Positions 25,449 to 34,545 of a DNA stretch of 64,000 nt are shown piece by piece; the stretch's first letter is position 1; every line of letters starts with the position of its first letter. This DNA is from Deltaproteobacteria bacterium (GTDB lineage Bacteria > Myxococcota_A > Polyangia > Polyangiales > Polyangiaceae): the NCBI GenBank assembly GCA_016218915.1, contig JACRCQ010000028.1, forward strand, positions 1 through 64,000, read 5' to 3'. The notes under the pieces were generated by a model, which saw nothing but the letters and a program-made list of their open reading frames with translations, was not told the origin of the DNA and made no database searches. The translations under genes were made by a program, and so were the position numbers.

Positions 25449-27584
25449 TCACATCCGCATCGTAGGAACCGAAGGCCTCTGGATCTCGGGAGGCCAGCCG
25501 GTTGTGACCAGCGCGCGCACGCTCAGCCCGAGGAACACCGCTCGAAGGACCTCGCCGCGCCCGGCAATGCCCGCCTCGGCGCAGACTTCGACGAGCTGCT
25601 CGATCGTGTGCGGCCGATCAAAGACCAGCAGCGCAGAGCCCTCGCGTCCCACAAGGCGAAGCTGCTGCACGAACGGATCGAGCGCGGAGACCGGACGGAC
25701 CTCCTGGCGCAGGAACCCGCCGAGCACGTCTTCGAGCTCGATGTCCGAGTAGCCTTGCAGGACGCCCTGGGCGATCAGCTCGAACGGCGATGTGCCGTGC
25801 AGGACCGTCTCGCCTTCGGCGCGCACCCCGCGGATGAACTCCACGTTGCCGAAGCGCCACGTCAACAGGTCGATGAAGCGCTCCTGGGTCTGGGCAACCA
25901 GGGCTCGGAACAGCTCGACCGGGCGAAGGACACCGAGCCCGACGAGCGCATCGCCCAGCCGCCCGCCATAGCGGGGACCGAGCGCCAGCGCCATGTCGAC
26001 CTCCATGGGCACGACCATGCCGCGCGCGATCAGCTGCTCGCCGAGCAGCTCGTTCTTGTCGGTCGAGGTCGTGAACGTGGGAGCGCCGTCGACCAGGAAG
26101 AACTTCTTCTTTCTCTGGTGCTGCGTGGCGATCAGGATCCCGGTCTCCTTGCGCAACGCCAGATCAAAGATCCTGCCTGGGAACGTTGCGCGATCGATCG
26201 ACCAGGTGTCCTTCTCCTGCCCGGGCGACTGAACCACGGGGCTGAGCGCAGGAGACACCAGAAGGCGAGCGAGCTCGGGCAAGTCACGAGCCGGACGGAA
26301 CGCACCCTGCTCGCGCGCAACGAGCGTCTCGACGGCAGCCTTGCCGGTCGCGAACATCTCGACCAGGCGGGCATAGGGCATGGGGCCGAGCACCTTGTCT
26401 CCCATCGCGACGCGATAGATCGACGGTGAGATGGCGTTCGGATCCGTGTCGGCGATCCGTGGGCGTGCCGAGGGCTCGGGCGGTGGGGGAGTGCGCTCTT
26501 CGCGCGGCGGCGCTGTCACGGTCACGGCAGGCATCCCGAGGGGCGAGCGTCGACGCTGCGGCTCCCGCGCCGGAGCGCCCGAGGGTTGGGCCGGCGCAGG
26601 GCCCGAGGCGCGCATCTCGAAGGAGTGCTCGCCTGAGCGATGCAGAGAGATCAGGGCAACGTGCTCGAGCCAGCTGACCAGGCGGGGTGCGCCCACGGTG
26701 AGGCGCTTGAGGCGCGCAAAGTCCTCGATGGCTTCTGCGAACGCGGTGGCCGTGGCGAAGCGATCGTCTGGATGCTGAGCGAGCGCTCTTCGCACGATCG
26801 TGCGCAGCTCCTCTGGCAGGTGCGAGTTGTGACGTTCGAACACGGACAGGTCAGCATCGCGGATGCGCATGAGCACATCGAGCTCGCTGCCAGTACCGAA
26901 CAGCGGTCGTGCGGTGAGAATCTCGGCGAGCACGATGCCAAGGGTGAACAGGTCGCTGCGCGCGTCGAGCGGTCGTCCTGTCACCTGCTCGGGCGACATG
27001 TACCCGAGCTTGCCCTTGAGCTGACCTTCTTCGGTACGCCGCTCGAACTCGTCGGCGCGTGCGATCCCGAAGTCGCCGAGCTTTACCGCGCCTGAGCGGG
27101 CGATCAGGATGTTGCCCGGGGAGACATCGCGGTGGACGAGCCCGAGCGGGATGCCGTCGAGATCCACGGCTGCGTGCGCGTACTCGAGCCCGCGCAGCAC
27201 GCTCAGCGTGATGTGCAGGGCAGCCTCGACAGGAACGAGCTCCATGCGAGCCGCGGCGCGTCGCACGACCTTGGCGCACGTGGTGCCGTCCACGAACTCC
27301 ATGGCCATGTACAGCTCGGCGCCGGTCTCACCGAAGTCGAACACCTGCACGAGGTTGGGATGGGAGAGCTGGGCGCAGACGCGGGCTTCGTCGATGAACA
27401 TGGCGACGAAGTCCGAGTCGCGCGCGAGCTGGGGGAGGATGCGCTTGAGGGCGACGGTCTTGGTGAACCCGTGGGGACCATCGCGGCGGGCCAGATACAC
27501 TTCGGCCATGCCTCCCGTAGCGATATGTCGCACGAGTTCGTAGGGCCCGAGTTTTTCGGGGCACTGCGATCCGGTTCCGGCCAT
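25449..27584 (-). CDS. Ser/Thr protein kinase with GYF_2 and DUF4388 domains
   Basis: A 711-residue protein. Residues 14-290 are a eukaryotic-type kinase with intact catalytic residues: glycine loop GGMAEVY, K47, the HRDVSPGN loop (D153, N158), DFG at D171 and GYMSPEQ. A proline-rich linker follows. About residues 390-450 resemble a GYF_2 domain (GDKVLGPMPYARLVEMFATGK). The C-terminal part (about 480-630) matches the DUF4388/PatA-type pattern (FPGRIFDLALRKETGILI). The ATG at 27584 is chosen; an open frame further upstream lacks conserved sequence. It is divergent from the SDR/acyltransferase/truB operon. Confidence 0.82.
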   Translation of the reverse strand: MAGTGSQCPEKLGPYELVRHIATGGMAEVYLARRDGPHGFTKTVALKRILPQLARDSDFVAMFIDEARVCAQLSHPNLVQVFDFGETGAELYMAMEFVDGTTCAKVVRRAAARMELVPVEAALHITLSVLRGLEYAHAAVDLDGIPLGLVHRDVSPGNILIARSGAVKLGDFGIARADEFERRTEEGQLKGKLGYMSPEQVTGRPLDARSDLFTLGIVLAEILTARPLFGTGSELDVLMRIRDADLSVFERHNSHLPEELRTIVRRALAQHPDDRFATATAFAEAIEDFARLKRLTVGAPRLVSWLEHVALISLHRSGEHSFEMRASGPAPAQPSGAPAREPQRRRSPLGMPAVTVTAPPREERTPPPPEPSARPRIADTDPNAISPSIYRVAMGDKVLGPMPYARLVEMFATGKAAVETLVAREQGAFRPARDLPELARLLVSPALSPVVQSPGQEKDTWSIDRATFPGRIFDLALRKETGILIATQHQRKKKFFLVDGAPTFTTSTDKNELLGEQLIARGMVVPMEVDMALALGPRYGGRLGDALVGLGVLRPVELFRALVAQTQERFIDLLTWRFGNVEFIRGVRAEGETVLHGTSPFELIAQGVLQGYSDIELEDVLGGFLRQEVRPVSALDPFVQQLRLVGREGSALLVFDRPHTIEQLVEVCAEAGIAGRGEVLRAVFLGLSVRALVTTGWPPEIQRPSVPTMRM

Positions 27585-27719
27585 CGAAACGAGTGTTGTT
27601 AGCGTCCCAGCATTGAAGCAGACTTGGGCACGATAGCAGAGCGCGGGGCATCCATGGGCAGATGAGACGACCGCGAAGTCGGGAATTGCACCCCCAACCC
27701 TCCCAGATAGGGTCTTTCG
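27585..27719. other. Divergent intergenic region
   Basis: This 135-base gap must hold the promoters of both the kinase gene (leftward) and the SDR operon (rightward). I see no well-spaced -35/-10 pair. Confidence 0.35.
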
Positions 27720-28784
27720 ATGGCAAAAAGGCGAGCGAAGAACAGGAACGCGGCGATTGAGAAATCCTCGCCCAGGGGGGTGGTCGGCGCGCCCGCCCAC
27801 GATCTGGTCGTGGCGCTGGTGGGTGCCGATTCCTTTCTCGGACGCAACCTGGTCGGGCTGCTCGAGGAGGACCCTCGCGTCGTGCGCATCGTGGCGCTCG
27901 ACTTCCGCCCGCCGGCGACCGCGGGCGCCAAGACCCGGTACTACGACGTGGACCTGACCCAGCCCGCGTGCGAGGAGCGGATGGCCGAGATCCTCGCCGC
28001 TGAGCGCGTCAGCACCCTCGTGCACGTCGCCTTCCTGTCGTCCCCTTCCCACTCGGCAGCCTGGACCCACGAGTTCGAGTCCGTGGGCACGATGCACGTG
28101 CTGCACGCAGCGCGTCAGGTACGCGTGCCCAAGCTGGTGCATTGGAGCCAGACGCTGCTGTACGGGGCGCGGCCGGAGAACCCCAACTTCCTGACGGAGA
28201 ACCATGGGTTGAACGCGCGCACCGACACGCCGTTCTTCCTCGACAAGATCGAGGCCGAGTCCGAAGTCCGGCACTTCGGTGAAGCCTCAGGCGCAGCGGT
28301 GACCGTGCTCCGTACCGCCCCCATCCTCGGCCCGACGGTCCGCAACTATCTCACCCGCTACCTGTCGCACCGCCTGGTCCCCTGCTTGATGGGGTTCGAC
28401 CCGCTCCTGCAGTTCGTACACGAGGTCGATGCCGTGGCAGCGTTCAAGCTCGCCATCGACCGGGACCTGCCTGGCACGTTCAACATCGTCAGCGACGGGG
28501 TGCTGCCCCTGTCCACCGTGATTCGTCTCGCAGGACGCGGAACGTTTCCTGTGCCTCATACGCTCGCGGTGCCGTTGGTCAATGCCCTGTGGCTTGCCCA
28601 GATCAGCGAGGCGCCGCCCGGGTTCGTCGATCACCTCAAGTACCTGTGCGTCGCGGATGGGGAGCGAGCGGCCAGGGTGATGGGCTTCCGGCCCACGTAC
28701 AGCACGCGCGAAGCCGTGCTCGATTTCGCAACGGCGCAGCACTTGCGCGATGTGCGTCTGCTCAACGAGCCGGCGGTTGGATGA
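27720..28784 (+). CDS. Extended SDR / NAD-dependent epimerase-like protein
   Basis: A 354-residue Rossmann-fold protein. The nucleotide-binding motif is VGADSFLGRNL (GxxGxxG-type) near residue 34, followed by the DVDLTQP and LVHVAFLSS segments. The catalytic YxxxK motif reads F172-F-L-D-K176, so the general-acid tyrosine is replaced by phenylalanine. The protein may bind a nucleotide-linked or lipid substrate without normal oxidoreduction. A basic N-terminus (MAKRRAKNRN) precedes the fold. It is first in an operon with an acyltransferase and truB. A role in lipid or polar-head-group metabolism is a guess from that neighbour. Confidence 0.72.
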   Translation: MAKRRAKNRNAAIEKSSPRGVVGAPAHDLVVALVGADSFLGRNLVGLLEEDPRVVRIVALDFRPPATAGAKTRYYDVDLTQPACEERMAEILAAERVSTLVHVAFLSSPSHSAAWTHEFESVGTMHVLHAARQVRVPKLVHWSQTLLYGARPENPNFLTENHGLNARTDTPFFLDKIEAESEVRHFGEASGAAVTVLRTAPILGPTVRNYLTRYLSHRLVPCLMGFDPLLQFVHEVDAVAAFKLAIDRDLPGTFNIVSDGVLPLSTVIRLAGRGTFPVPHTLAVPLVNALWLAQISEAPPGFVDHLKYLCVADGERAARVMGFRPTYSTREAVLDFATAQHLRDVRLLNEPAVG

Positions 28785-28790
28785 GGAGGA
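28785..28790 (+). promoter_or_regulatory. Ribosome binding site fixing the acyltransferase start
   Basis: GGAGGA at 28785-28790 lies four bases before the GTG at 28795. This supports that GTG as the start over the frame that opens at 28750 inside the SDR gene. Confidence 0.65.
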
Positions 28791-28794
28791 CCAC

Positions 28795-30045
28795 GTGACC
28801 ACGCGCAAGCCCGCACCGTCGACGTCGCGCAAACCCGTACTCGGGCGCAATCCGTTCGAGAGTGCAACCCGGCCGGCATCCGCACCCCCTGCCAGGCCGC
28901 CAACCGCTCCGCCGGTGGCGCCGTCTGGCCCAACGCCTGGCGCGCCGCCAGCGGCACCAGAGCCGATCGCCGAGCCGCAGCCAAGACCTGCAAGAGCCGC
29001 GAAGCCGTCGGCACCGGCGCGCAAGTCGCGACGCGAAGCGGCGGCGCCACATCCAGAGCGCGTGAGCTTTCCGCCGAGCGCAGAGGGGCCGGCGAGCGCG
29101 GCGTCGCAGCGCGATCCGTGGGCAGCGGAGCAGCGTGGGCGCACGCGTTTTGGGCTGCCGATCGAGCTTCCGGGCGAGGACGGAGGCATGTTCGACGTGG
29201 CGCGCGAGCTTCTGTCGACCGACTACTACCTGCGCCAGTGGGGGCGGATCGGCATGCGCAACCGCTCCGAGGTGGTCGACGACTTCGGCCTGGACGCCAA
29301 GTACGACGCGCGGCTGCGTCCTTGGATGGATCTGCTGTACACGCGCTACTTCCGCGCCCAGACCGATGGGGTGGAGCACCTGCCTGCATCGGGCCGCGCC
29401 CTGGTGGTGGCGAACCACTCGGGCTCCCTGCCCTATGACGCGCTGATGCTCAAGACCGCGGTACGCAGGGAGCATCCTGCGCATCGGCCGTTGCGATGGC
29501 TCGTGGAGAACCATGTGTTCTACATGCCGTTCGTGGGCTCGCTGCTCAACCGGCTCGGCGCCGTGCGTGCCTGCCAGGAGAATGCAGAACGGCTGCTGCG
29601 GGCCGGACAGCTGCTCGCCGTCTTTCCCGAAGGGCAGAAGGGACAGGGGCGTCTGTACCGCGACCGATACAAGCTGCAGAGGTTCGGACGCGGCGGGTTC
29701 ATTCGCCTTTGTCTGCGGACCGGCACTCCGATCGTGCCTTGCGCGATCGTGGGCCCGGAAGAAGCGATGCCGTTGCTCTACAAGTTCGAGAACATCGCCA
29801 AGATCGGCAGCGTGCCCTACCTGCCGATCACGCCTACTTTCCCGCTGCTCGGCCCGCTCGGCCTGCTGCCGGCTCCGACGCGTTGGCACTTCGTGTTCGG
29901 AGCACCGATTCCCTTTGATTCGTTCGGCGCCGAAGCAGCGGACGACGACGTGCTCGTGGGGCGTCTGGCTGAGCGTGTGCGAGCAACGATTCAGACGATG
30001 GTCGACGGCGTACTGGCGTCGCGACGATCGGTCTGGCTGGGGTGA
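28795..30045 (+). CDS. Lysophospholipid acyltransferase (PlsC-like)
   Basis: A 416-residue protein with a proline- and alanine-rich N-terminal third (about residues 1-110) and a C-terminal acyltransferase domain. The active-site histidine is in the sequence VVANHSGSLPYDALML. The aspartate is six residues after the His rather than the usual four (H-x6-D), a variant seen in some actinobacterial and myxobacterial families. The other blocks are VFPEGQKG, corresponding to the FPEGxRS box, and GTPIVPCAIVG. It is predicted to acylate lysophosphatidate or a related lipid in the inner membrane. It is co-transcribed with the SDR gene before it, and truB begins at its stop codon. Confidence 0.78.
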   Translation: MTTRKPAPSTSRKPVLGRNPFESATRPASAPPARPPTAPPVAPSGPTPGAPPAAPEPIAEPQPRPARAAKPSAPARKSRREAAAPHPERVSFPPSAEGPASAASQRDPWAAEQRGRTRFGLPIELPGEDGGMFDVARELLSTDYYLRQWGRIGMRNRSEVVDDFGLDAKYDARLRPWMDLLYTRYFRAQTDGVEHLPASGRALVVANHSGSLPYDALMLKTAVRREHPAHRPLRWLVENHVFYMPFVGSLLNRLGAVRACQENAERLLRAGQLLAVFPEGQKGQGRLYRDRYKLQRFGRGGFIRLCLRTGTPIVPCAIVGPEEAMPLLYKFENIAKIGSVPYLPITPTFPLLGPLGLLPAPTRWHFVFGAPIPFDSFGAEAADDDVLVGRLAERVRATIQTMVDGVLASRRSVWLG

Positions 30046-30992
30046 TGGACGACACCGCGCTTCGATCGGGGCTGCTGCTGCTCGACAAGCCACGCGGGCC
30101 CACGAGCCACGACGCCGTTTCTCGGGTGCGTCGCGTGCTCGGGATCCGGTCGGTGGGTCATGCGGGCACGCTCGATCCTATGGCGTCGGGCGTGCTCCTG
30201 ATGCTGATCGGGCAGTGCACGAAGCTGTCGAGGTTCCTTGCGCTCGAGCACAAGAGCTACCGTGCGGTGGTGCGCCTGGGCGTGGGAACGGACACGCTTG
30301 ACGCGGAGGGCAAGGTCGTTGCCGAGGCAGAGGTGCCGGCCGCGCTGAGGCAGGAGCTCGTCCAGGTCCACCTTGGGAAAGGCCCCTCAGGATCGCTGCT
30401 CCGGGCGCTGGAGCGCGAGCGAGCGCGCACTGCACAGCAGCCGCCCGCGCACTCGGCGATCAAGCAGAATGGATCGCCGGTCTACAAGCGCGCGCGCCGG
30501 GGTGAGCCTGTGGAGCTGCCTGATCGCGATGTCAGCGTCAGCGACCTCGAAGCCGTGGCAGCGTCGGCTGAAGCATGCGAGCTCACCGTGGAGATGAGCG
30601 TGTCCAAGGGCTACTACGTGCGTTCGCTTGCACGCGACCTCGGCGAAGCGCTCGGCATTCCTGCGCACCTGGTGGAGCTGCGCAGAACCAGGATCGGTCC
30701 GTACGCGCTTGCAGATGCGATCGCACTCGACGGGCTGAGCAGGGACACGGCACGGATCCTCGGCCTGAGCGAGGTGGCGCGAGCGGCGATGCCGACCGTG
30801 ATCCTCACGGAATACGGCGTGAAGAAGGCGTTGTGGGGACAGCGGATGAGCGATGAGGACTTCGAGACCCCGCCATCTGATCAGGTGTGCGCCTGGCTCG
30901 ATCGCTCCGGCGAGCTGGTGGCCGTGGGAGAACGTTCCGAGGGTCTCCCCACGGTGTTGCGTGCGTTCACGCACCCGGAGGTAGTATGCTAG
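30045..30992 (+). CDS. truB: tRNA pseudouridine(55) synthase
   Basis: A 315-residue TruB, which makes pseudouridine 55 in the T-loop of tRNAs. The catalytic aspartate is D44 in the GHAGTLDP motif (E. coli D48). The LDKPRGPTSHD block and the KSYRAVVRLGVGTDTLDAEG segment are also typical. The ATG at 30045 overlaps the preceding stop; a GTG at 30042 is possible. The stop codon at 30990-30992 overlaps the stop of the opposite-strand gene at 30989. TruB is housekeeping, and its partners here are not the usual rbfA or rpsO. Confidence 0.93.
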   Translation: MDDTALRSGLLLLDKPRGPTSHDAVSRVRRVLGIRSVGHAGTLDPMASGVLLMLIGQCTKLSRFLALEHKSYRAVVRLGVGTDTLDAEGKVVAEAEVPAALRQELVQVHLGKGPSGSLLRALERERARTAQQPPAHSAIKQNGSPVYKRARRGEPVELPDRDVSVSDLEAVAASAEACELTVEMSVSKGYYVRSLARDLGEALGIPAHLVELRRTRIGPYALADAIALDGLSRDTARILGLSEVARAAMPTVILTEYGVKKALWGQRMSDEDFETPPSDQVCAWLDRSGELVAVGERSEGLPTVLRAFTHPEVVC

Positions 30993-31639
30993 GAGAAGGT
31001 TGCTGCCAGGCCCTGGGATGCAAGACGCAGACGCAGACGGTTCTTCCAAGCCTCCATATCCACACCGGGGGGGGCGTCGAGGACTATCTGCAGGTCGTGG
31101 GGGTCTGCAGAGATGACGATGGAGCTGCCTTCGAGCGCCCCTGTCCCAATCTCGAGGCGAAGGGTGGCGCAGCGGCGGTCCGAGCCAAGGCTCCAAGAAG
31201 CGCGGCGCACGAGAGCGCCGAAGAGGTCTTCGAGCGAGGCAGCGCGGGCGCGAAGGGCGCGCAGCGGTTCCGCAGCAGAAGTATCGCAGTGCACGGGGCC
31301 ATTGACGCACCCCGGCATGACGAGCTGCCGCGCCATGGGATCGAGAAGATCAAGCGGCTCGGGCTCGGCAGGCGCGCGCCTCTTGCGCTCAGAGCCTCCG
31401 TGCCCGAGGTCGTCATCGTCCGGTTTGCGGCTCGCAGTGCGTGCGGGCGCATCGCGAGGGGCGGCTGAGGGCGAGGCGGACGCGGAGGGAGCTTTGGACC
31501 GAGGGTTGGAGGGTGGCGTTTTCTTGCAGAGCTGGGAGAGTATCTTGAAGAACCCGTCGTTCTTGGCGGCTGGCCGTCGGGGCGCGGGGGCGGGCGAGGT
31601 TGGGGGGCGTGTTGTGATCGCCACGGGAGAGGTACTCAT
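30989..31639 (-). CDS. Possible FliK/HpaP-like type III secretion control protein
   Basis: A 216-residue protein, not firmly recognised. It has a Pro/Ser/Ala-rich N-terminal half and a C-terminal block (about residues 140-216) with LRLEIGTGALEG, IVISADPHDLQIVLDAP and WKNRLRLRLASQGLAAT. This pattern of alternating strands and a final leucine-rich helix resembles the C-terminal domain of FliK/YscP/HpaP substrate-specificity proteins. No other type III secretion genes are nearby. Its stop overlaps the truB stop on the opposite strand. The start is the ATG at 31639; an open frame to 32443 runs antisense to the CNNM gene and is not favoured. Confidence 0.45.
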   Translation of the reverse strand: MSTSPVAITTRPPTSPAPAPRRPAAKNDGFFKILSQLCKKTPPSNPRSKAPSASASPSAAPRDAPARTASRKPDDDDLGHGGSERKRRAPAEPEPLDLLDPMARQLVMPGCVNGPVHCDTSAAEPLRALRARAASLEDLFGALVRRASWSLGSDRRCATLRLEIGTGALEGSSIVISADPHDLQIVLDAPPGVDMEAWKNRLRLRLASQGLAATFS

Positions 31640-31696
31640 ACCTACTCTTCGGACAACGGCGCTGGCGGTTGCGCACTTTTCGCGGGAGGGGGATAC

Positions 31697-33061
31697 GTGA
31701 CGCCGTTCGATCTGACGGCCGTCGTGGATGCGGTCGGCTCGAACATCGCCACCAAGTCGGGCAACTGGGTGGGCGCCATCGTGGCGGCCCTGGTGGGAGC
31801 CGTGTTTGCCGCGGGTCGTTCGACCCTGGGTAGTGCGCCGCCGTCGAGGGTATCTGCGCTCGTGGACGAAACCAAGGGGGCAGCGCACGAGGCTTTGGAG
31901 CGATACCAGCGCAACCCGTCCCGGACCCAATCGCGGTGGCTGGTAGGACGCGTGTCGTGCACTGCGCTGACCGCGGTGCTGATCGCCGGAGCGGTCAGCT
32001 CCCTGCCCTTCACGTGGGCTGTGGTGGTCTCGCTGTTGGGCACCATGGTCACCTACGGCTTGTTTGCCGAGATCGCGACCACACTGGCGCATCGCAACCC
32101 GGATCGAGCGCTGCCGGTGCTCTTGCGTGTGCTTCGTCCGTTCGAGCTGCTGTTCGCGCCGGTGGGTGCGCCGCTGGCAGCGATCTCGGGCCTGATTGCC
32201 CGATGGTTGCCGGCGCCGAGCCCGGTGGACGGGCGCACGACCGAGCACGAGGTGGAGCTGCTGCTTGCGGAAGGGGCGAAGTCGGGCACCCTTGGCGAAG
32301 AGCGCGCGGAGATGATCCAGAATGTCCTGGAGTTCACCGATCTGACTGCGGTGGAGGTGATGGTACCGCGCACGAGCCTGACCGCGCTGGCGGTGGACAC
32401 GCGGCTCGACGACGTGCTCAAGGCGATCATCTTGAACGGGCACTCGCGCTACCCGGTGTACCGAGGTTCGATCGACAACGTTGTGGGGCTTCTGTACGCA
32501 AAGGATCTGTTCAAGGTGATGAACGATGCCTCAGCGCGCGGAGAGCCTGTGAGCAGGTACATGCGTACGCCTGTGAACTTCGTGCCTGAGACGCAGCCGG
32601 TCAGCGCGTTGCTCCGGGAGATGCGTGCACGGCAGGCACACATGGCGGTCGTGGTGGACGACTACGGCGGGGTGAGCGGGATCGTCACGCTCGAGGACAT
32701 CGTCGAGGAGATCATTGGAGACATCCAGGACGAGCACGATGCGGAGGAGAACCCGATTGTGGACCTGGGCGACGGCCGGGTGATGGTGAACGCGGCGATG
32801 CCGGTCGACGATCTTGCGCGCTTCCTGGACGTCGAGATTCCGGACGAGGGGGACTTCGTGTCTGTGGGAGGCATGGTAGTGAGTCGCGCAGGACACGTTC
32901 CGGCGTCCGGAGCCGAGGTCGAAGCCTTCGGCCTCAAGTTCATCGTGCGGGAAGCGGACAAGCGCAGGGTTTCCAAGCTCGAAGTGTCCCGGATTCCGCA
33001 ACCCGAAAGCTCGAGCGGCGAGCCTCGGCGGTCGCCTGTTCCGAACGGCTCGTCGACATGA
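31697..33061 (+). CDS. CNNM/CorC-family membrane protein with CBS pair
   Basis: A 454-residue protein of the HlyC/CorC (CNNM) family, thought to export magnesium or other divalent ions. Residues ~20-190 are the transmembrane CNNM domain with about four hydrophobic helices. Residues ~215-335 contain two CBS repeats (MVPRTSLTALAVDTRLDD… and …MRTPVNFVPETQP). The C-terminal part ends with the CorC_HlyC domain (VNAAMPVDDLARFLDVEIPDEG, about residues 355-430). The start is GTG with a G-rich site upstream. The stop overlaps the next gene's ATG (ATGA). Confidence 0.85.
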   Translation: MTPFDLTAVVDAVGSNIATKSGNWVGAIVAALVGAVFAAGRSTLGSAPPSRVSALVDETKGAAHEALERYQRNPSRTQSRWLVGRVSCTALTAVLIAGAVSSLPFTWAVVVSLLGTMVTYGLFAEIATTLAHRNPDRALPVLLRVLRPFELLFAPVGAPLAAISGLIARWLPAPSPVDGRTTEHEVELLLAEGAKSGTLGEERAEMIQNVLEFTDLTAVEVMVPRTSLTALAVDTRLDDVLKAIILNGHSRYPVYRGSIDNVVGLLYAKDLFKVMNDASARGEPVSRYMRTPVNFVPETQPVSALLREMRARQAHMAVVVDDYGGVSGIVTLEDIVEEIIGDIQDEHDAEENPIVDLGDGRVMVNAAMPVDDLARFLDVEIPDEGDFVSVGGMVVSRAGHVPASGAEVEAFGLKFIVREADKRRVSKLEVSRIPQPESSSGEPRRSPVPNGSST

Positions 33062-33390
33062 GCTTCCAGGTTCCGTCGTGGGACGGCGCGCGCGTGATTC
33101 GGCTCACGCTCACGGCGCACGCGCAGCGAGATCCGGTGATCGCGTTGCGAGAGGCGATGAGGCAGCTGCCCGATGCCTCCCAGGCGGAGCCCGGGAGCCT
33201 GATCGCGATCCCCGCGACGGCTGCTCCTGAGCAGGAGCGCGGATTCCTGGGGCGTTTTGGGGCGATCGGCCCGCGCGTGCAGATCCATCGTGCGACCCGG
33301 TGCACGTGTCTGCTCGCGCGAGGTTATGTGCGGATCGCGGCTGGCCGCGATGCACAGGGAATGGATTGGGCTTGGGGGTATGCGCCGTAG
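33058..33390 (+). CDS. Small hypothetical protein
   Basis: A 110-residue protein, no family recognised. It starts with an ATG that overlaps the CNNM stop by four bases, so it is translated from the same mRNA. The sequence has a Trp-rich C-terminal end (MDWAWGYAP), a few cysteines in the middle (RCTCLLA) and no membrane segment or signal. It may work with the CNNM protein, but this is only inference from position. Confidence 0.45.
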   Translation: MSFQVPSWDGARVIRLTLTAHAQRDPVIALREAMRQLPDASQAEPGSLIAIPATAAPEQERGFLGRFGAIGPRVQIHRATRCTCLLARGYVRIAAGRDAQGMDWAWGYAP

Positions 33391-34545
33391 CTACTTCTTG
33401 GCGCCGATCGCGCGGAGCTCTTTGACCAGGTCTTCACCGGTCTTGAGCACGCCAGTGCGCTCGTCGTCGACACCGGTGGTTCCGGAGGCGGTTCCTGCGA
33501 TCAGGAGCGTTGCGCCGCTGAGCTCGGTCTCGACGCGCTTGCTGATCTCGTTCGGGAAGATACGAGCGATGCCGTCGGGCTCGATCGGGGTGACGTAGAC
33601 GGTGGGCTTGTCCTTTTCGGTCTTGCCGGGTTTGACGAAGGGCTCACCGGTCTTGTAGCGCTCTGCCTCGATATCTTCGCCCACGCCCTTGATCTTGAGC
33701 TTGTCTGGCCAGGTGCCGGCGAACTCGAAGGGTTCCTTGATCTTGATGAAGGTGGCGACCGGGCCCTTCTCGCCCTTGCCGGTGAAGATGCCGTAGGACA
33801 TGCGGGGCTTCTCTGCGCCTTCGAGCAGGGCGAGGATGTCCTTCTTGCTGTTGTCGAACATGCGCGCCAATCGATCGCGGCGCTTCTCGAGGTCCTGCAC
33901 GCCGGACGCGTACTCGATGAGAGCCTTTTGCGTCTGGGGCTTGAGCTTGTTGGTGTTCTTGCCTGCAAGGGAGCTGGCATCGAACACGAGCTTGATCCCC
34001 TTGAGCTCGCCGGCGAACGCCTCGGGGAACTTCTTGTCCTGGAACAGGGCCTTGTTGGCAGCCGCGATCTTTTCCTGCAGGACCTTGATGTCCTTGTTGG
34101 TCTTCTCGATGTCGGTCGCGATCTCCTGCGCACCCTGCACCGCGATAGCGTTCTGGACGCTGCCGGCACGCTGCCCACCCCAGACGAAGCCGAGGGCACC
34201 GAAGACGACTGCGCCGATCAATCCTGAGATGATCGCAGAGGTGCGTCCTGCCTTCTTGGACTGCGCCTGCATCTCCTCGCTGATCTCGAGCTTGATCTCT
34301 GCAGGCCGTGCGCGAGGCGCATCATCAGCGGACACAGCGGCAAACGGATCGGCCTTGTCGACCTTGGGGCGTTTGTCAGCGAACGGTGGAGCGGGAATTC
34401 CGCCTGGGGTCATGATACCCGGAGGCGGTGCGATACCGGTCGGAGCCGGAATGCCACCTGGGGTGGCGGTAGGAGCAGACGGGTTGTTTGACGACGCCCT
34501 GCCGAGGCGCGACTTGAGGTCGATCTTGACTTTCTTCTCGGCCAT
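33391..34545 (-). CDS. Single-pass membrane protein with coiled coil
   Basis: A 384-residue protein, not recognised. The N-terminal ~100 residues are proline- and glycine-rich. A single transmembrane helix lies at about residues 102-125 (SAIISGLIGAVVFGALGFVW). Behind it is a long helical, probably coiled-coil segment (about 130-215, with many Lys/Glu heptads) and a compact C-terminal domain of strands (MSYGIFTGKGEKGPVATFIKIK, then TVYVTPIEPDGIARI). The stop codon of the neighbouring + strand gene lies directly against its own stop. It may be a membrane-attached scaffold. The ATG at 34545 has no strong ribosome binding site. Confidence 0.5.
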   Translation of the reverse strand: MAEKKVKIDLKSRLGRASSNNPSAPTATPGGIPAPTGIAPPPGIMTPGGIPAPPFADKRPKVDKADPFAAVSADDAPRARPAEIKLEISEEMQAQSKKAGRTSAIISGLIGAVVFGALGFVWGGQRAGSVQNAIAVQGAQEIATDIEKTNKDIKVLQEKIAAANKALFQDKKFPEAFAGELKGIKLVFDASSLAGKNTNKLKPQTQKALIEYASGVQDLEKRRDRLARMFDNSKKDILALLEGAEKPRMSYGIFTGKGEKGPVATFIKIKEPFEFAGTWPDKLKIKGVGEDIEAERYKTGEPFVKPGKTEKDKPTVYVTPIEPDGIARIFPNEISKRVETELSGATLLIAGTASGTTGVDDERTGVLKTGEDLVKELRAIGAKK

